The position numbers and the translations under genes were made by a program. The notes under the pieces are model-generated. The model was given only the letters and a program-made list of their open reading frames with translations. It was not told where the DNA came from and did no database searches. DNA of 64,000 nt, from positions 891,501 through 955,500 of the forward strand of contig NZ_CP020100.1 of assembly GCF_002056295.1 (NCBI RefSeq), written 5' to 3'. Shown here piece by piece: positions 42,343 to 51,999 of this stretch. Numbering within the stretch: the first letter of the stretch is position 1; each line of letters opens with the position of its first letter. This DNA comes from Halopseudomonas phragmitis (lineage in GTDB: Bacteria; Pseudomonadota; Gammaproteobacteria; Pseudomonadales; Pseudomonadaceae).

Positions 42343-45300
42343 ATGCCAGTCGCCATGATCGATGTGCTCTGGGTCGTGCTTTGCGCCGGCCTGGTGTTCA
42401 ACATGCAGTTGGGGTTTCTGTGTCTGGAGTCGGGCCTGACCCGCAGCAAGAACGCCATCAATGTCGCGGTCAAGAACATGGCCGACCTCAGCGTCGCGGT
42501 CCTGGTCTACTGGATATACGGCTTCAGCCTGATGTTCGGCGCCAGCCAGGGCGGCTGGTTTGGTGATGGCTTCGTCCTGCTGTCGTTCGAAGACACCTGG
42601 CAGGCGGCCTTCTTCCTGTTCCAGGCCATGTTTTGCACCACCGCCGCGACCATCGTCTCCGGCGCCGCAGCCGAGCGCATGCGCTTTAGCGGCTACCTGC
42701 TGGTAACGCTGGTGGCCGCCGGACTGATCTATCCCTTTTACGGCCACTGGGCCTGGGCTGGCGAGTTCAGTCAGGGCGAAGGCTGGCTGGCCGCCAGCGG
42801 CTTTGTCGACTTCGCCGGAGCCACCGTGGTCCACGGTATTGGCGGCTGGGTGGCGCTGGCGGTGATTCTGGTGCTGGGTCCACGCCAGGGCCGCTTCGAC
42901 CAACCCCGTCAGGGCCGCAGCCTGCCCGGCTCGAACCTGCCAATGGCCATGCTCGGCGCCCTGCTGTTGCTGTTTGGCTGGTTTGGCTTCAACGGCGGCA
43001 GCACCCTGAGTTTCGACGGCCGGGTGCCGGGGATCATCGCCAACACAGTGCTGGCGGCAGTGGCCGGAATCTTCGGCGGCATGCTGATGTCCTTGCTGCG
43101 CTGGCGACTGATCGATCCGGTATACCCGCTCAACGGCCTGATCGCCGGCATGGTGGCTATCACCGCCAGCGCCCATGCGGTGAGCGCGGCAACCGCCGTA
43201 CTGATTGGCCTGATTGGTAGTCTGGTGATGTATCTGGCTGACCGGCTGCTGCAACGCTGGCGCATCGACGATGCGGTCGGCGCGGTTCCAGTGCATCTGG
43301 CCAGTGGCATCTGGGGCACGCTGGCGGTAGCGCTGCTGGCCGACCTTGAGCGGCTGGGTACCGGGCTGAATCGCTGGCAACAGTTCGGTGTCCAGCTCGA
43401 AGGGGTACTGGTCGCCGCGCTCTGGGCCTTCGGCCTGACCTGGCTGCTGTTGCGTCTGATCAACCGGCTGCTACCGCTGCGGGTTGACGCCAGCGCCGAA
43501 GCCGTGGGCCTTAACGTCTCCGAACATGGTGCCCGGACCGAACTGGTGGAGCTGCTCGAGGCCATGGCCACCCATCAGCGTGACGGCCACTTCAGCCACG
43601 AGGTCCCAGTCGAGCCCTTTACCGAGGTCGGTCAGATCGCCAGCCAGTACAACAAGGTAATCCGCGCCCTGCGCGAGGCGGTGGGCAAGACCCAGGCGAT
43701 CGTCCGCGATATCCGCGACGGCATTGTCACCTGCAGCGCCGATGGCATTCTGGCCAGTTGCAACCCCGGCGCCGAGCGACTATTCGGCTTGCCGGCCGAA
43801 CGGCTGATCGGCCGGCCGCTCGACCAGTTGGTAGCAGAGCGCGACTGGCGTGGTCTGGAAATGCCTGAGCAGGGTGATGAACTGAAGCAGGAGGTGTTGC
43901 TGTGCCGCCAGGAACATGAGCAATTCATCGCCGAACTGACCGTCAGTCGCGGCTCGCTGGAGGCCGATCTGTTCACCTGCACTATCCGTGATATCACCGA
44001 ACGCCGGCGGATCGAGCAGCAACTGTTCCACGAAAAGATGCTGGCCCAGGTGACCCTGGCCTCAATCGGTGACGGCGTGATCAGTACCGGCCCGGACGGG
44101 CGGATCCGCTATCTCAACCCGGTCGCCGAGCAATTGACCGGCTGGCCCGAGGCCACCGCCACCGGCCAGAATCTGGAAGAGGTCTACCGGCTTTACGACG
44201 AGCTCAGCGGTGAGCGCTTGAGCAATCCGGTAACCACGCTGCTGCGACGCCTTAGTAACCCGCCACAACGCCCCGAAGGCAGCGCAGCCTTGCTGCGCCG
44301 GGCCGACGGCAGTGAGGTGCCCGTACAGGATGCAGTTGCGCCGATCCGCGACGCCGAAGGCCGGATCATCGGCGCGGTGCTGACCTTCCGCGATGTCACC
44401 GTGACCCGTCGGCTGGCCCGCGAACTGTCCTACCAGGCCGCCCACGACCAGCTTACCGGGCTGGCCAATCGCGCCGAGTTCGAGCGCCGGCTGGCCATGG
44501 TCCTGCACCAACCCGGCAAAGAGCGCGGCGAACAGGTGTTGTGCTACATGGACCTGGACCAGTTCAAGGTGGTCAATGACACCTGTGGCCATGCCGCCGG
44601 TGACGAACTGCTGCGGCAACTGGCCAAACTGTTCCAGAGCCGGATCCGCGCCAGCGATGTGCTGGCCCGACTGGGCGGCGATGAGTTCGGCCTGCTGCTG
44701 CTCGGCTGCCCGCTGGAAGAAGCGTTGCCGGTGGCCGACAGCATTCGTGCGCTGGTCGAAGACTTCCGCTTCAGTTGGGAAGGCAAGAGCTTCGCCATCG
44801 GCGTCAGCATCGGCCTGGTGCAGCTCGATGCCGAGGCCGACTCGCTGGGCAGCCTGCTCAGTGCCGCCGACAGCGCCTGCTATGCCGCCAAGGACGCCGG
44901 GCGTAACCGCATCCACATTTATCAGGCCGATGACCAGCAACTGCTTGAACGGCGCGGCGAAATGCTCTGGGTCAACCGGATTCGGCAGGCGCTGGACAAT
45001 GATCAACTGCGCCTGTTCGTCCAGCCGATCATCGCACTGCAACATGCCAGTCGCGGTCCCAGCTATGAAGTACTGGTGCGCATGCTCGGCGAAGACGGAC
45101 GCATCATCCCGCCGGGTGCCTTCATGCCCGCAGCCGAACGTTACGACCTGGCAGTGGCTATCGACCGCTGGGTGATCAGCAACTTCCTGGCCTGGGTCGG
45201 CGACTACTGTCGGCACCATCCTGAACAACCGGGCAATTACTCGATCAACCTGTCGGCGGCCTCGATCAGCGAGGAAAGCTTCCTCGACTTCGTACTCGGC

Positions 45301-45732
45301 GCCCTGGAGCGCCACCGGGTACCAACTGCCTGTATCTGTTTCGAGATCACCGAAACCAGCGCCATCGCCAACCTCAGCCGGGCCCTGATCTTCATGCAGC
45401 GGCTCAAGGCCATCGGCTGCGAGTTCGCCCTGGATGACTTTGGCTCGGGACTGTCCTCGTTCGCCTACCTCAAGACCCTGCCTGTGGATTACCTGAAGAT
45501 CGACGGGGTGTTCGTCCGCGATATCGCCAGCGACCCGATTGCCCGTGCCATGGTCGCCTCGATCAACACCATCGGCCATGAAATGGGACTGCGCACGGTC
45601 GCCGAGTTCGTCGAAAACCAGAACATCCTCGAACACCTGCATGAACTGGGCGTCGACTACGCCCAGGGCTATCACCTCGGTCCACCGCAACCACTGGGCG
45701 AGCTGAGTGGGGTGCGGATGATGCCGCGTTGA
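42343..45732 (+). CDS. Ammonium transporter-PAS-PAS-GGDEF-EAL fusion protein
   Basis: Membrane protein of 1,129 residues. Residues about 1-385 are a complete Amt/MEP domain with eleven expected helices; both pore His are kept (TVVHGIGG and VPVHLASGIWG). A HAMP-like linker (about 395-445) follows, then PAS domains at about 455-560 and 568-690. The GGDEF domain (about 705-860) has LARLGGDEF and the RASD I-site five residues before it. The EAL domain (about 885-1125) has YEVLVRM in place of EAL and keeps the downstream metal and catalytic residues (ITE, LDDFG, LKID, EFVE). It probably senses ammonium, or its flux, and tunes c-di-GMP. ATG 42343 follows AGGA by eight bases. Two hairpins lie in the 164-base gap upstream. 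Confidence 0.92.
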   Translation: MPVAMIDVLWVVLCAGLVFNMQLGFLCLESGLTRSKNAINVAVKNMADLSVAVLVYWIYGFSLMFGASQGGWFGDGFVLLSFEDTWQAAFFLFQAMFCTTAATIVSGAAAERMRFSGYLLVTLVAAGLIYPFYGHWAWAGEFSQGEGWLAASGFVDFAGATVVHGIGGWVALAVILVLGPRQGRFDQPRQGRSLPGSNLPMAMLGALLLLFGWFGFNGGSTLSFDGRVPGIIANTVLAAVAGIFGGMLMSLLRWRLIDPVYPLNGLIAGMVAITASAHAVSAATAVLIGLIGSLVMYLADRLLQRWRIDDAVGAVPVHLASGIWGTLAVALLADLERLGTGLNRWQQFGVQLEGVLVAALWAFGLTWLLLRLINRLLPLRVDASAEAVGLNVSEHGARTELVELLEAMATHQRDGHFSHEVPVEPFTEVGQIASQYNKVIRALREAVGKTQAIVRDIRDGIVTCSADGILASCNPGAERLFGLPAERLIGRPLDQLVAERDWRGLEMPEQGDELKQEVLLCRQEHEQFIAELTVSRGSLEADLFTCTIRDITERRRIEQQLFHEKMLAQVTLASIGDGVISTGPDGRIRYLNPVAEQLTGWPEATATGQNLEEVYRLYDELSGERLSNPVTTLLRRLSNPPQRPEGSAALLRRADGSEVPVQDAVAPIRDAEGRIIGAVLTFRDVTVTRRLARELSYQAAHDQLTGLANRAEFERRLAMVLHQPGKERGEQVLCYMDLDQFKVVNDTCGHAAGDELLRQLAKLFQSRIRASDVLARLGGDEFGLLLLGCPLEEALPVADSIRALVEDFRFSWEGKSFAIGVSIGLVQLDAEADSLGSLLSAADSACYAAKDAGRNRIHIYQADDQQLLERRGEMLWVNRIRQALDNDQLRLFVQPIIALQHASRGPSYEVLVRMLGEDGRIIPPGAFMPAAERYDLAVAIDRWVISNFLAWVGDYCRHHPEQPGNYSINLSAASISEESFLDFVLGALERHRVPTACICFEITETSAIANLSRALIFMQRLKAIGCEFALDDFGSGLSSFAYLKTLPVDYLKIDGVFVRDIASDPIARAMVASINTIGHEMGLRTVAEFVENQNILEHLHELGVDYAQGYHLGPPQPLGELSGVRMMPR

Positions 45733-45763
45733 GCTGGGCGCAGCAGTAACCGGGCGATTAGCG

Positions 45764-47128
45764 TCAAGTCCCGAGCAGTTTTGTCGCCAGCTGGTTGTGC
45801 TGTTCGACCAACAGCGGCAGCTCGGCACTCAGCAACTGCCCGTCGGCAATCACCTGCCGGCCATTGATGATGCTGTGGCAAACCCGGGGCGGGGTGCAGA
45901 ACACCAGCGCTGCCAACGGATCGACCTGAGCTCCAGCCAGGCTGATGTCATCGCAACGGAAGCTGATGATGTCGGCACAGTAGCCGGCCTGAATCCGCCC
46001 CAGCGCCGCCGCCCGGCCCAGCACCTCGGCACCACCCCGGGTGGCCAGCTCCAGCGCTTCACGGGCACTCATGGCCGCCGGGTTTTCATCCCGCACCCGA
46101 GCACTGAGCATGGCCTGACGCGCCTCATTGAGCAGATGGTTGCTGTCATTCGAAGCACTGCCATCCACGCCCAGCCCAACCTTGACGCCAGCGTCACGCA
46201 TCTTGCGCACCGGTGCCAGCCCCGAGGCCAGGCGCATGTTCGAACACGGACAGTGGGCAACCCCGGTGCCGGTCCGGGCAAACAGGGCGATGCCCGGGTC
46301 GTCGAGCTTGACGCAGTGCGCATGCCAGGCATTCTCGCCCAGCCAGTCGACCTCCTCGACATACTGTGCCGGGGTCATGCCATAGACACTTTGGCAGAAC
46401 TCAACATCCTTCCAGTTCTCGGCGGTGTGGGTGTGCATCCCGACTCCGTAGGCCCGCGCCAGCCGACCAGTTTCGAGCATCAGCTCACGGGTTACGGTAA
46501 ATGGAGAGGACGGCGCCACTGCCACCCGCACCATGGCGTCGAAGGCTGGGTCGTTGTAACGCTCGATGACCCGCTGCATATCATCAAGAATCGCCTGCTC
46601 ATCGGCCTCGACCAGCACATCCGGCGGTAAGCCGCCACGACTCTGGCCCAGGCTGATGGCCCCGCGGCCGGCATGAAAGCGAATTCCCAGCTCACTGGCG
46701 GCCTGAATGCTGTCCTCCAGCTGAATGCCATTGACGTACAGATAAGCCTGGTCCATCGCCGTGGTACAGCCACTGAGCATCAGTTCGGCAACAGCCGTGC
46801 GGGTGGCGGTTCTGGCCATCTCCGGGGTCAACCGGGCCCAGACCGGAAACAGCGCGCTGAGCCAGTCGAACAGCTCGGCATCCTGAGCCGCCGGCAGTAC
46901 CCGGGTCAGCGACTGAAACATGTGGTGATGAGTATTGATCAGCCCAGGCAGAACGACCTGGCCACTCAGATCGATAACCCGGTCGGCGCTAGTTGGCAGC
47001 TCATTGGCCGGCCCCACCGCCTCAATCAGGCTGCCACGAATCAGAATCGAGGCGTCAGTCAGTTCCCGGCGCTGATCATCCATGGTGGCAATCAGGCGGG
47101 CATTCTTGAGCAGTAGGGTCGATGACAT
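45764..47128 (-). CDS. 8-oxoguanine deaminase
   Basis: Amidohydrolase-superfamily enzyme of 454 residues resembling P. aeruginosa Pa0142, a characterised 8-oxoguanine deaminase that makes urate from oxidised guanine. Metal ligands: INTHHHMFQSL near residue 65, MHTHTAE, AHCVKL and LGVDGSASND near residue 325. Related enzymes include guanine and cytosine deaminases, so the exact base is likely but not certain. ATG 47128 has AGGAG six bases before it; the open frame reaches 47227 without a site. It is convergent with the Amt fusion gene and is a nitrogen-releasing salvage enzyme. Confidence 0.88.
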   Translation of the reverse strand: MSSTLLLKNARLIATMDDQRRELTDASILIRGSLIEAVGPANELPTSADRVIDLSGQVVLPGLINTHHHMFQSLTRVLPAAQDAELFDWLSALFPVWARLTPEMARTATRTAVAELMLSGCTTAMDQAYLYVNGIQLEDSIQAASELGIRFHAGRGAISLGQSRGGLPPDVLVEADEQAILDDMQRVIERYNDPAFDAMVRVAVAPSSPFTVTRELMLETGRLARAYGVGMHTHTAENWKDVEFCQSVYGMTPAQYVEEVDWLGENAWHAHCVKLDDPGIALFARTGTGVAHCPCSNMRLASGLAPVRKMRDAGVKVGLGVDGSASNDSNHLLNEARQAMLSARVRDENPAAMSAREALELATRGGAEVLGRAAALGRIQAGYCADIISFRCDDISLAGAQVDPLAALVFCTPPRVCHSIINGRQVIADGQLLSAELPLLVEQHNQLATKLLGT

Positions 47129-47292
47129 GTGTGCTCCTGTCAGTAACGGCCAACGGCTTAACTTTGGCTTGAACCCAAGGTAGCAGGACGCATCGCTTTT
47201 AGGGAAACTGGGCAGCGCATCAGGCAAGTCATCTTCAGCATTGAGGGTAGCTGAACGCCTGATGCTTTCGGAAACTGATACGGGAAGGAAAG

Positions 47293-47369
47293 TGGCGCAC
47301 CCGACAGGATTCGAACCTGTGACCCCTGCCTTCGGAGGGCAGTACTCTATCCAGCTGAGCTACGGGTGC
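47293..47369 (-). tRNA. tRNA-Arg (anticodon CCG)
   Basis: A full cloverleaf on the minus strand: acceptor GCACCCG/CGGGTGC with discriminator G and encoded CCA (47293-47295), D-arm AGCTCAGCTGGATAGAGT, anticodon stem CTGCC/GGCAG with loop CTCCGAA, and T-arm with GGTTCGAATCC. The anticodon CCG reads CGG arginine codons. No repeated 3' end is seen nearby, so there is no sign that this tRNA served as an integration site here. Confidence 0.97.
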
Positions 47370-47568
47370 GTTTCAGGGCCGCAATAATACGCATTGAATC
47401 GCTCGGCGTCCATGCCCTGTTGTCATGCGACGGCGTGACGCGTCGGGGTTATTGCCGGGCCCAGCTATTTTGCCGCTTGCAGGTTTACCGGTATACTCGC
47501 GCACAATGTCCGGGTTCTGCTGCCGGCTGATACTTATAGCTATGATGAGGATGTTCAAGGTGACGACT

Positions 47569-47985
47569 GTGAAAAAACTTCTGGCCGCCTCTGCGGCCAT
47601 GCTTGCCCTGATGGCCGGTAGTGCCTTTGCGACTGCGGTTGAAGACGCCATTGCCGAGCGGATCAAGCCGTTTGGTTCGGTATGTCTGGCTGGCGATCCC
47701 TGTGCTGAAGAAACCGGCGCTGTAGCAGCCGCCTCTCCAGCCGGCGGGGCGCGTTCGGGCGAAGCGGTTTACAAGCAGTTCTGCACCGCCTGTCACAGCA
47801 CTGGTCTGCTGGGCGCCCCCGTTACCGGTGATACCCCGGCCTGGCAGGCCCGCCATGGCGGCAACCTGGATGAGCTGCTGGCCACCGCGATCAGCGGGAT
47901 CAACGCCATGCCGCCGAAAGGCACCTGCGCCGACTGCTCCGATGACGAGCTGATGGACGCCATCAAGCACATGTCCGGCCTGTAA
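47569..47985 (+). CDS. Cytochrome c5
   Basis: Periplasmic monohaem cytochrome of 138 residues. The signal peptide (about residues 1-22) ends SAFA. A linker of about 35 residues precedes the haem domain, with the haem site FCTACHST near residue 73, the Met ligand in GINAMPPKG, and the extra Cys pair CADC near the C-terminus that marks cytochrome c5. GTG 47569 follows AAGG by eight bases and gives the normal start MKKLLAASA; ATG 47551 in the same frame overlaps that site. It corresponds to PA5300, a neighbour of rep there too. Confidence 0.9.
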   Translation: MKKLLAASAAMLALMAGSAFATAVEDAIAERIKPFGSVCLAGDPCAEETGAVAAASPAGGARSGEAVYKQFCTACHSTGLLGAPVTGDTPAWQARHGGNLDELLATAISGINAMPPKGTCADCSDDELMDAIKHMSGL

Positions 47986-48006
47986 GCCGAACGCTTGAAG
48001 CAAAAA

Positions 48007-48031
48007 GCCGCCCAGCCAGGGCGGCTTTTTT
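48007..48031. terminator. Bidirectional terminator between cytochrome c5 and rep
   Basis: AAAAA-GCCGCCC-AGCCA-GGGCGGC-TTTTTT: a 7-bp GC stem, 5-base loop, and T/A tracts on both sides. It would stop transcripts from both convergent genes. Confidence 0.92.
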
Positions 48032-48036
48032 GTGCC

Positions 48037-50043
48037 CTAGCGCCCGATCAAGCTGCGGATATTGGCCAACGCTTCCTTGCCGCGGGCCTGCTTCTGCTCC
48101 ACCGGCACATCCTCGGTGCCCTCCCATTCCAGATCCTCGGCTGGCAGTTCATCGAGAAAACGGCTGGGCAGACAATCGATAACCTCACCGAACTGGCGTC
48201 GGCGAGCGGCGAAGGTGAAAGCCAGGGTCTTGCGTGCACGGGTGATGCCGACGTAGGTCAGCCGGCGCTCTTCCTCGACGCTGTCAGCTTCGATGCTGGA
48301 GCGGTGCGGGAGGATCTCTTCCTCCATGCCCATGATGTAGACATGCGGATACTCCAAGCCCTTGGAGGCATGCAGGGTCATCAACTGCACCCGGTCAACG
48401 TCCTCTTCCTCTTCGTGGCGCTCGAGCATGTCGCGCAATACCAGCTTGGCGATGGCATCCTCGATATCGGTTTCACCGCTCTCGTCACGCTCGATGGTGG
48501 TCTTGAGTGCATCAAGCAGGAACCAGACGTTGCCCATACGCTTGGCGGCGATCTCGTCGCTGGAGCAGTTCTGGCGAATCCAGTTCTCGTAGTCCAGATC
48601 CAGGATCATGTCGCGCAGCACCGCAATCGGCTCCTCCCGGGCACAACGTTGACGGATGCCGTCGAGCCAGCGCTGAAAGCGCTGCAGACGCTCCAGATAG
48701 CGCGACTCCAGATGCTCGCCCAGTCCCACCTCGGCACAGGCCTGAAACAGGCTGACGCCACGATCGGTAGCGTAGTTGCCGAGCTTTTCCAGGGTTGCCG
48801 GGCCGATCTCCCGGCGCGGCACGTTGATGACCCGCAGCAGTGCGTTGTCGTCGTCCGGGTTGACCAGCAGGCGGAAGTAGGCCATCAGGTCCTTGACCTC
48901 CTGGCGGCTGAAGAAGCTGGTGCCGCCGGACAAGTGGTAGGGGATCTGGTGGTGCTGCAGCTTGAGTTCGATCAGCCGTGCCTGGTGATTGCCGCGATAG
49001 AGAATGGCGAAATCCTTCCAGGCGCGCTTGTGCTGCATGTGCATCATCTGGATGTCGGTAGCTACTCGCTCGGCTTCAGCTTCCTCGTTGCGGCAACGGA
49101 TCACCCGGATCGGCTCGCCATAACCCAGCTCGCTCCAGAGCTGCTTGTCGAAGACGTGCGGGTTGTTGGCAATCAGGGTGTTGGCAGCCCGCAGGATGCG
49201 GCTGGTGGAACGGTAGTTCTGCTCCAGCATCACCACCTTGAGCGCCGGAAAGTCTTCCTTGAGCAACGCCAGATTTTCTGGCCGGGCACCACGCCAGGCA
49301 TAGATCGACTGGTCGTCATCGCCCACCACGGTAAAGCGCGCCTGATTGCCGACCAGCATCTTCACCAGCAGGTACTGGCTGGCGTTGGTGTCCTGGTATT
49401 CGTCGACCAGCATGTAGCGGATACGAAATTGCCACTTTTCCAACACATCCGGGTGATTGCGAAACAACATCACAGGGATCAGGATCAGGTCATCGAAGTC
49501 GACCGCGTTGTAGGCCTTGAGTGTGCGCTGATAGTGCATGTAAACGCTGGCGGCGGTCTGCTCCTGCGGAGTCCGGGCCTTGGCCAATGCCTCCTCGGGC
49601 AGAATCAGGTCGTTCTTCCAGTTGGAGATCTGCGCCTGGATGCCGTCAATACCGTCGTCGGCACCGTAGTCGCGATGCATCAGGTCGGTGATCAGCGCGG
49701 TGGCATCCTGCTGGTCGAAGATTGAGAAGCCCGGCTTGTAGCCCAGGCGCTGATGCTCCTTGCGGATGATGTTCAGGCCCAGGTTATGGAAGGTCGAGAC
49801 GGTCAGGCCACGGGCATCACCGCCCTTGAGCAGCAGGCTAACGCGCTCTTTCATTTCGCGCGCGGCCTTGTTGGTGAAGGTCACGGCGACAATGTACTGG
49901 GCCTTGATCCCGCATTCGCGCACCAGGTAGGCGATCTTGCGGGTGATCACGCTGGTCTTGCCGCTGCCGGCCCCGGCCAGTACCAACAGTGGGCCACTGA
50001 TGTAATGAACGGCTTCCTGTTGACGGGGGTTGAGATTCGACAC
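48037..50043 (-). CDS. rep: ATP-dependent DNA helicase Rep
   Basis: UvrD/Rep superfamily 1A helicase of 668 residues that clears proteins ahead of replication forks. Helicase motifs: Q motif LNPRQQEAV, Walker A LAGAGSGKTSVITRKIA, Walker B-type VDEYQDTNASQ, the VGDDDQSIYAWRGA motif III, and VQLMTLHASKGLEYPHVY near the end. GTG 50043 with GGAG ten bases upstream gives the conserved start MSNLNPRQQEA; the open frame to 50073 adds ten residues without support. Confidence 0.95.
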   Translation of the reverse strand: MSNLNPRQQEAVHYISGPLLVLAGAGSGKTSVITRKIAYLVRECGIKAQYIVAVTFTNKAAREMKERVSLLLKGGDARGLTVSTFHNLGLNIIRKEHQRLGYKPGFSIFDQQDATALITDLMHRDYGADDGIDGIQAQISNWKNDLILPEEALAKARTPQEQTAASVYMHYQRTLKAYNAVDFDDLILIPVMLFRNHPDVLEKWQFRIRYMLVDEYQDTNASQYLLVKMLVGNQARFTVVGDDDQSIYAWRGARPENLALLKEDFPALKVVMLEQNYRSTSRILRAANTLIANNPHVFDKQLWSELGYGEPIRVIRCRNEEAEAERVATDIQMMHMQHKRAWKDFAILYRGNHQARLIELKLQHHQIPYHLSGGTSFFSRQEVKDLMAYFRLLVNPDDDNALLRVINVPRREIGPATLEKLGNYATDRGVSLFQACAEVGLGEHLESRYLERLQRFQRWLDGIRQRCAREEPIAVLRDMILDLDYENWIRQNCSSDEIAAKRMGNVWFLLDALKTTIERDESGETDIEDAIAKLVLRDMLERHEEEEDVDRVQLMTLHASKGLEYPHVYIMGMEEEILPHRSSIEADSVEEERRLTYVGITRARKTLAFTFAARRRQFGEVIDCLPSRFLDELPAEDLEWEGTEDVPVEQKQARGKEALANIRSLIGR

Positions 50044-50122
50044 GCGTATTGATCTCCGGCTGGTGGCCGGCAATTCTACCAGCAGAAACTGTGATCGACA
50101 GCGTGATAGCGAAAAGCTAGTC

Positions 50123-50151
50123 TTGGTACTTGGCGGTTTTTTGGATATAAC
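50123..50151 (+). promoter_or_regulatory. Candidate sigma-70 promoter of the GGDEF-EAL gene
   Basis: TTGGTA (50123-50128), 17-base spacer, TATAAC (50146-50151), in a strikingly AT-rich stretch (50130-50190) between divergent rep and the GGDEF-EAL gene. It would give a leader of about 50 bases. Confidence 0.5.
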
Positions 50152-50209
50152 CTACTTTATAAATAAACCGTATGTACCTAATTTATAAAGATCCTTGGGG
50201 GATCTGACT

Positions 50210-51895
50210 TTGACTGCTGACAGTCCGATGCTTCGCATCGTGTTACTCGACAATGACCATGGCGCCCATGCGCCTCTGAGTCACCGTTTGTCTGCTGTCA
50301 AAGCCAGCCCTTATCTGTTGATTCGTGCCGACAACTGGGATCACGCCCAGGCCATGATCGCCAGCGGCCCGGTGCAGGCGATTCTGGCGCGCAGCGATTT
50401 TCTGAATGTGCCCCGCGAATGCAGCGTGCCGATCATCCACCTGGCCGATGAGCCGGAATTTCACCCGTTGCCGCCTGGCATAACCGACAGTGTCTGGGAT
50501 CAGTCCAGCGCCAGCGAACTGATCCGCTGCTTCAACTACGCCATTGAGCGGCATGCGCTGCGCACCGCGCTCGATCACGCCGCCAGCTACGACCCACTGA
50601 CCGGCATCTGCAACCGGCAGATGCTGCATGACCGGCTCAAGCAAGGCATGCGCCGGGCGCTGCGCAGCAATCAGCCGCTGGCCGTGCTGTTCATCGATCT
50701 GGACAACTTCCGCCACGTCAACGACACCCTCGGCCACGGGGCTGGCGACGCGATCATCTGCGAGGTGGTCGAGCGCCTGCGCCGAGTGCTGCGCAATACC
50801 GACACTATCGGCCGGATGGGCAGCGACGAATTTGGCGTGATCATCGAGGACTACGGCAGTCCTAGCAATTTGCTGCACATCGCCCAGAAGGTCACCAACG
50901 AACTGGCCGAACCGTTCTTTGTTGACAGCGAAAGCCTGTTACTCGGCTGCAGCGTCGGCATTGCCACCTACCCTGAAGGCGGGCAAACGGTCGACAGCCT
51001 GTTGCTGCACGCCAATATGGCCATGCAGCAGGCCAAGGGCCAACGTGGCTGCAACTTCCACTTTTATGATGACCGTATCAACCTGCAGGCCAACAGCCTG
51101 ATTGAGTTCGAAGCCTCCCTGCGCCAGGCACTGCGGCGCAATGAACTGGAGCTGCACTATCAACCACGGGTCGATCTCAAAAGCGGCAATATCGTCGGAC
51201 TCGAAGGACTGATTCGCTGGCGTCATCCTGAGCGCGGCCTGCTCGGCCCCAACCAGTTCATTCCGCTGGCCGAGGAAACCGGACTGATCGTGCCTATGGG
51301 CTACTGGGTGATCGCCCGTGCCTGTCATGACCTCAATCAGCTCAAACGCCGGCGCATGCCGCCGGTACATGTCGCCGTCAACATGTCGTTCCGCCAGTTC
51401 CAGGACAGCCAGTTGCTGGCCACGGTCAAGCGCCTGCTGGACAAGACTGGCATCGACCCGCACAGCCTAGAGTTCGAACTGACCGAAACCGCGGTCATGC
51501 AGAACCCCGAGCAGGTTCAGGTCACCATGCGCGGGCTGACTGGCCTGGGTGTACGCTTCTCGCTGGATGACTTTGGCACCGGCTTTTCCTCGTTCGTGCA
51601 CCTGCACAACCTGCCGATCAACCTGCTCAAGCTCGACCGCAGCTTCGTCAAGGGTATTGCCGAGCGCGAGTCGGACCGGCAACTGGTCGGTGCGATGATC
51701 GAGCTGGGTCGCAGCCTGAATCTGGAGGTGGTTGCCGAAGGGGTGGAGCAGCGCCAGCAATTGGAAGTGTTGCGCGGCATGGGCTGTGATCAGGTGCAGG
51801 GCTACTTCATCAGCCCGGCGCTGGCTTTCGAGGAGTTGTGCTACTTCCTGGATGCCTACAGCATGGGCCGCGAAGAGGCATTAGGCTCGGTCTGA
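50210..51895 (+). CDS. GGDEF-EAL cyclic-di-GMP phosphodiesterase, ProE-like
   Basis: Protein of about 561 residues without membrane segments. Residues about 1-120 resemble a degenerate receiver domain (RIVLLDNDHGAH start). The GGDEF domain (about 125-290) has RMGSDEFGV in place of GGDEF, with an RNTD I-site kept. The EAL domain (about 300-555) has LEGLIRW for EAL and retains NMSF, FELTET, LDDFGTG, LKLDRSF and AEGVE. It sits next to rep as PA5295 (ProE) does in P. aeruginosa, an active phosphodiesterase with a non-functional GGDEF. The start is uncertain: TTG 50210 follows GGGGGA by seven bases; ATG 50228 is the next choice. Confidence 0.88.
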   Translation: MTADSPMLRIVLLDNDHGAHAPLSHRLSAVKASPYLLIRADNWDHAQAMIASGPVQAILARSDFLNVPRECSVPIIHLADEPEFHPLPPGITDSVWDQSSASELIRCFNYAIERHALRTALDHAASYDPLTGICNRQMLHDRLKQGMRRALRSNQPLAVLFIDLDNFRHVNDTLGHGAGDAIICEVVERLRRVLRNTDTIGRMGSDEFGVIIEDYGSPSNLLHIAQKVTNELAEPFFVDSESLLLGCSVGIATYPEGGQTVDSLLLHANMAMQQAKGQRGCNFHFYDDRINLQANSLIEFEASLRQALRRNELELHYQPRVDLKSGNIVGLEGLIRWRHPERGLLGPNQFIPLAEETGLIVPMGYWVIARACHDLNQLKRRRMPPVHVAVNMSFRQFQDSQLLATVKRLLDKTGIDPHSLEFELTETAVMQNPEQVQVTMRGLTGLGVRFSLDDFGTGFSSFVHLHNLPINLLKLDRSFVKGIAERESDRQLVGAMIELGRSLNLEVVAEGVEQRQQLEVLRGMGCDQVQGYFISPALAFEELCYFLDAYSMGREEALGSV

Positions 51896-51999
51896 AACCG
51901 CAAGGCGCCACCGACCGATGTCGCGTGACCGGTGACGCCCTGCATTCACTACTATAGTGCAACCCTTTGCCCGCACCAGCCCCATCACCCCGGTTGATA

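Noticed and set aside
44062..45828. 588-codon open frame on the minus strand opposite the Amt-GGDEF-EAL gene
   Set aside because: It mirrors the codon phase of the real gene in GC-rich DNA, has no family motifs and covers well-conserved domain sequence on the other strand.
47293..47369. tRNA-Arg as an integration site for the nearby accessory genes
   Set aside because: No integrase, no duplicated tRNA 3' end and conserved neighbours on both sides.
47995..49725. 576-codon plus-strand frame opposite rep
   Set aside because: Rep motifs are complete on the minus strand; the frame begins inside the shared terminator region and shows no recognisable domain.
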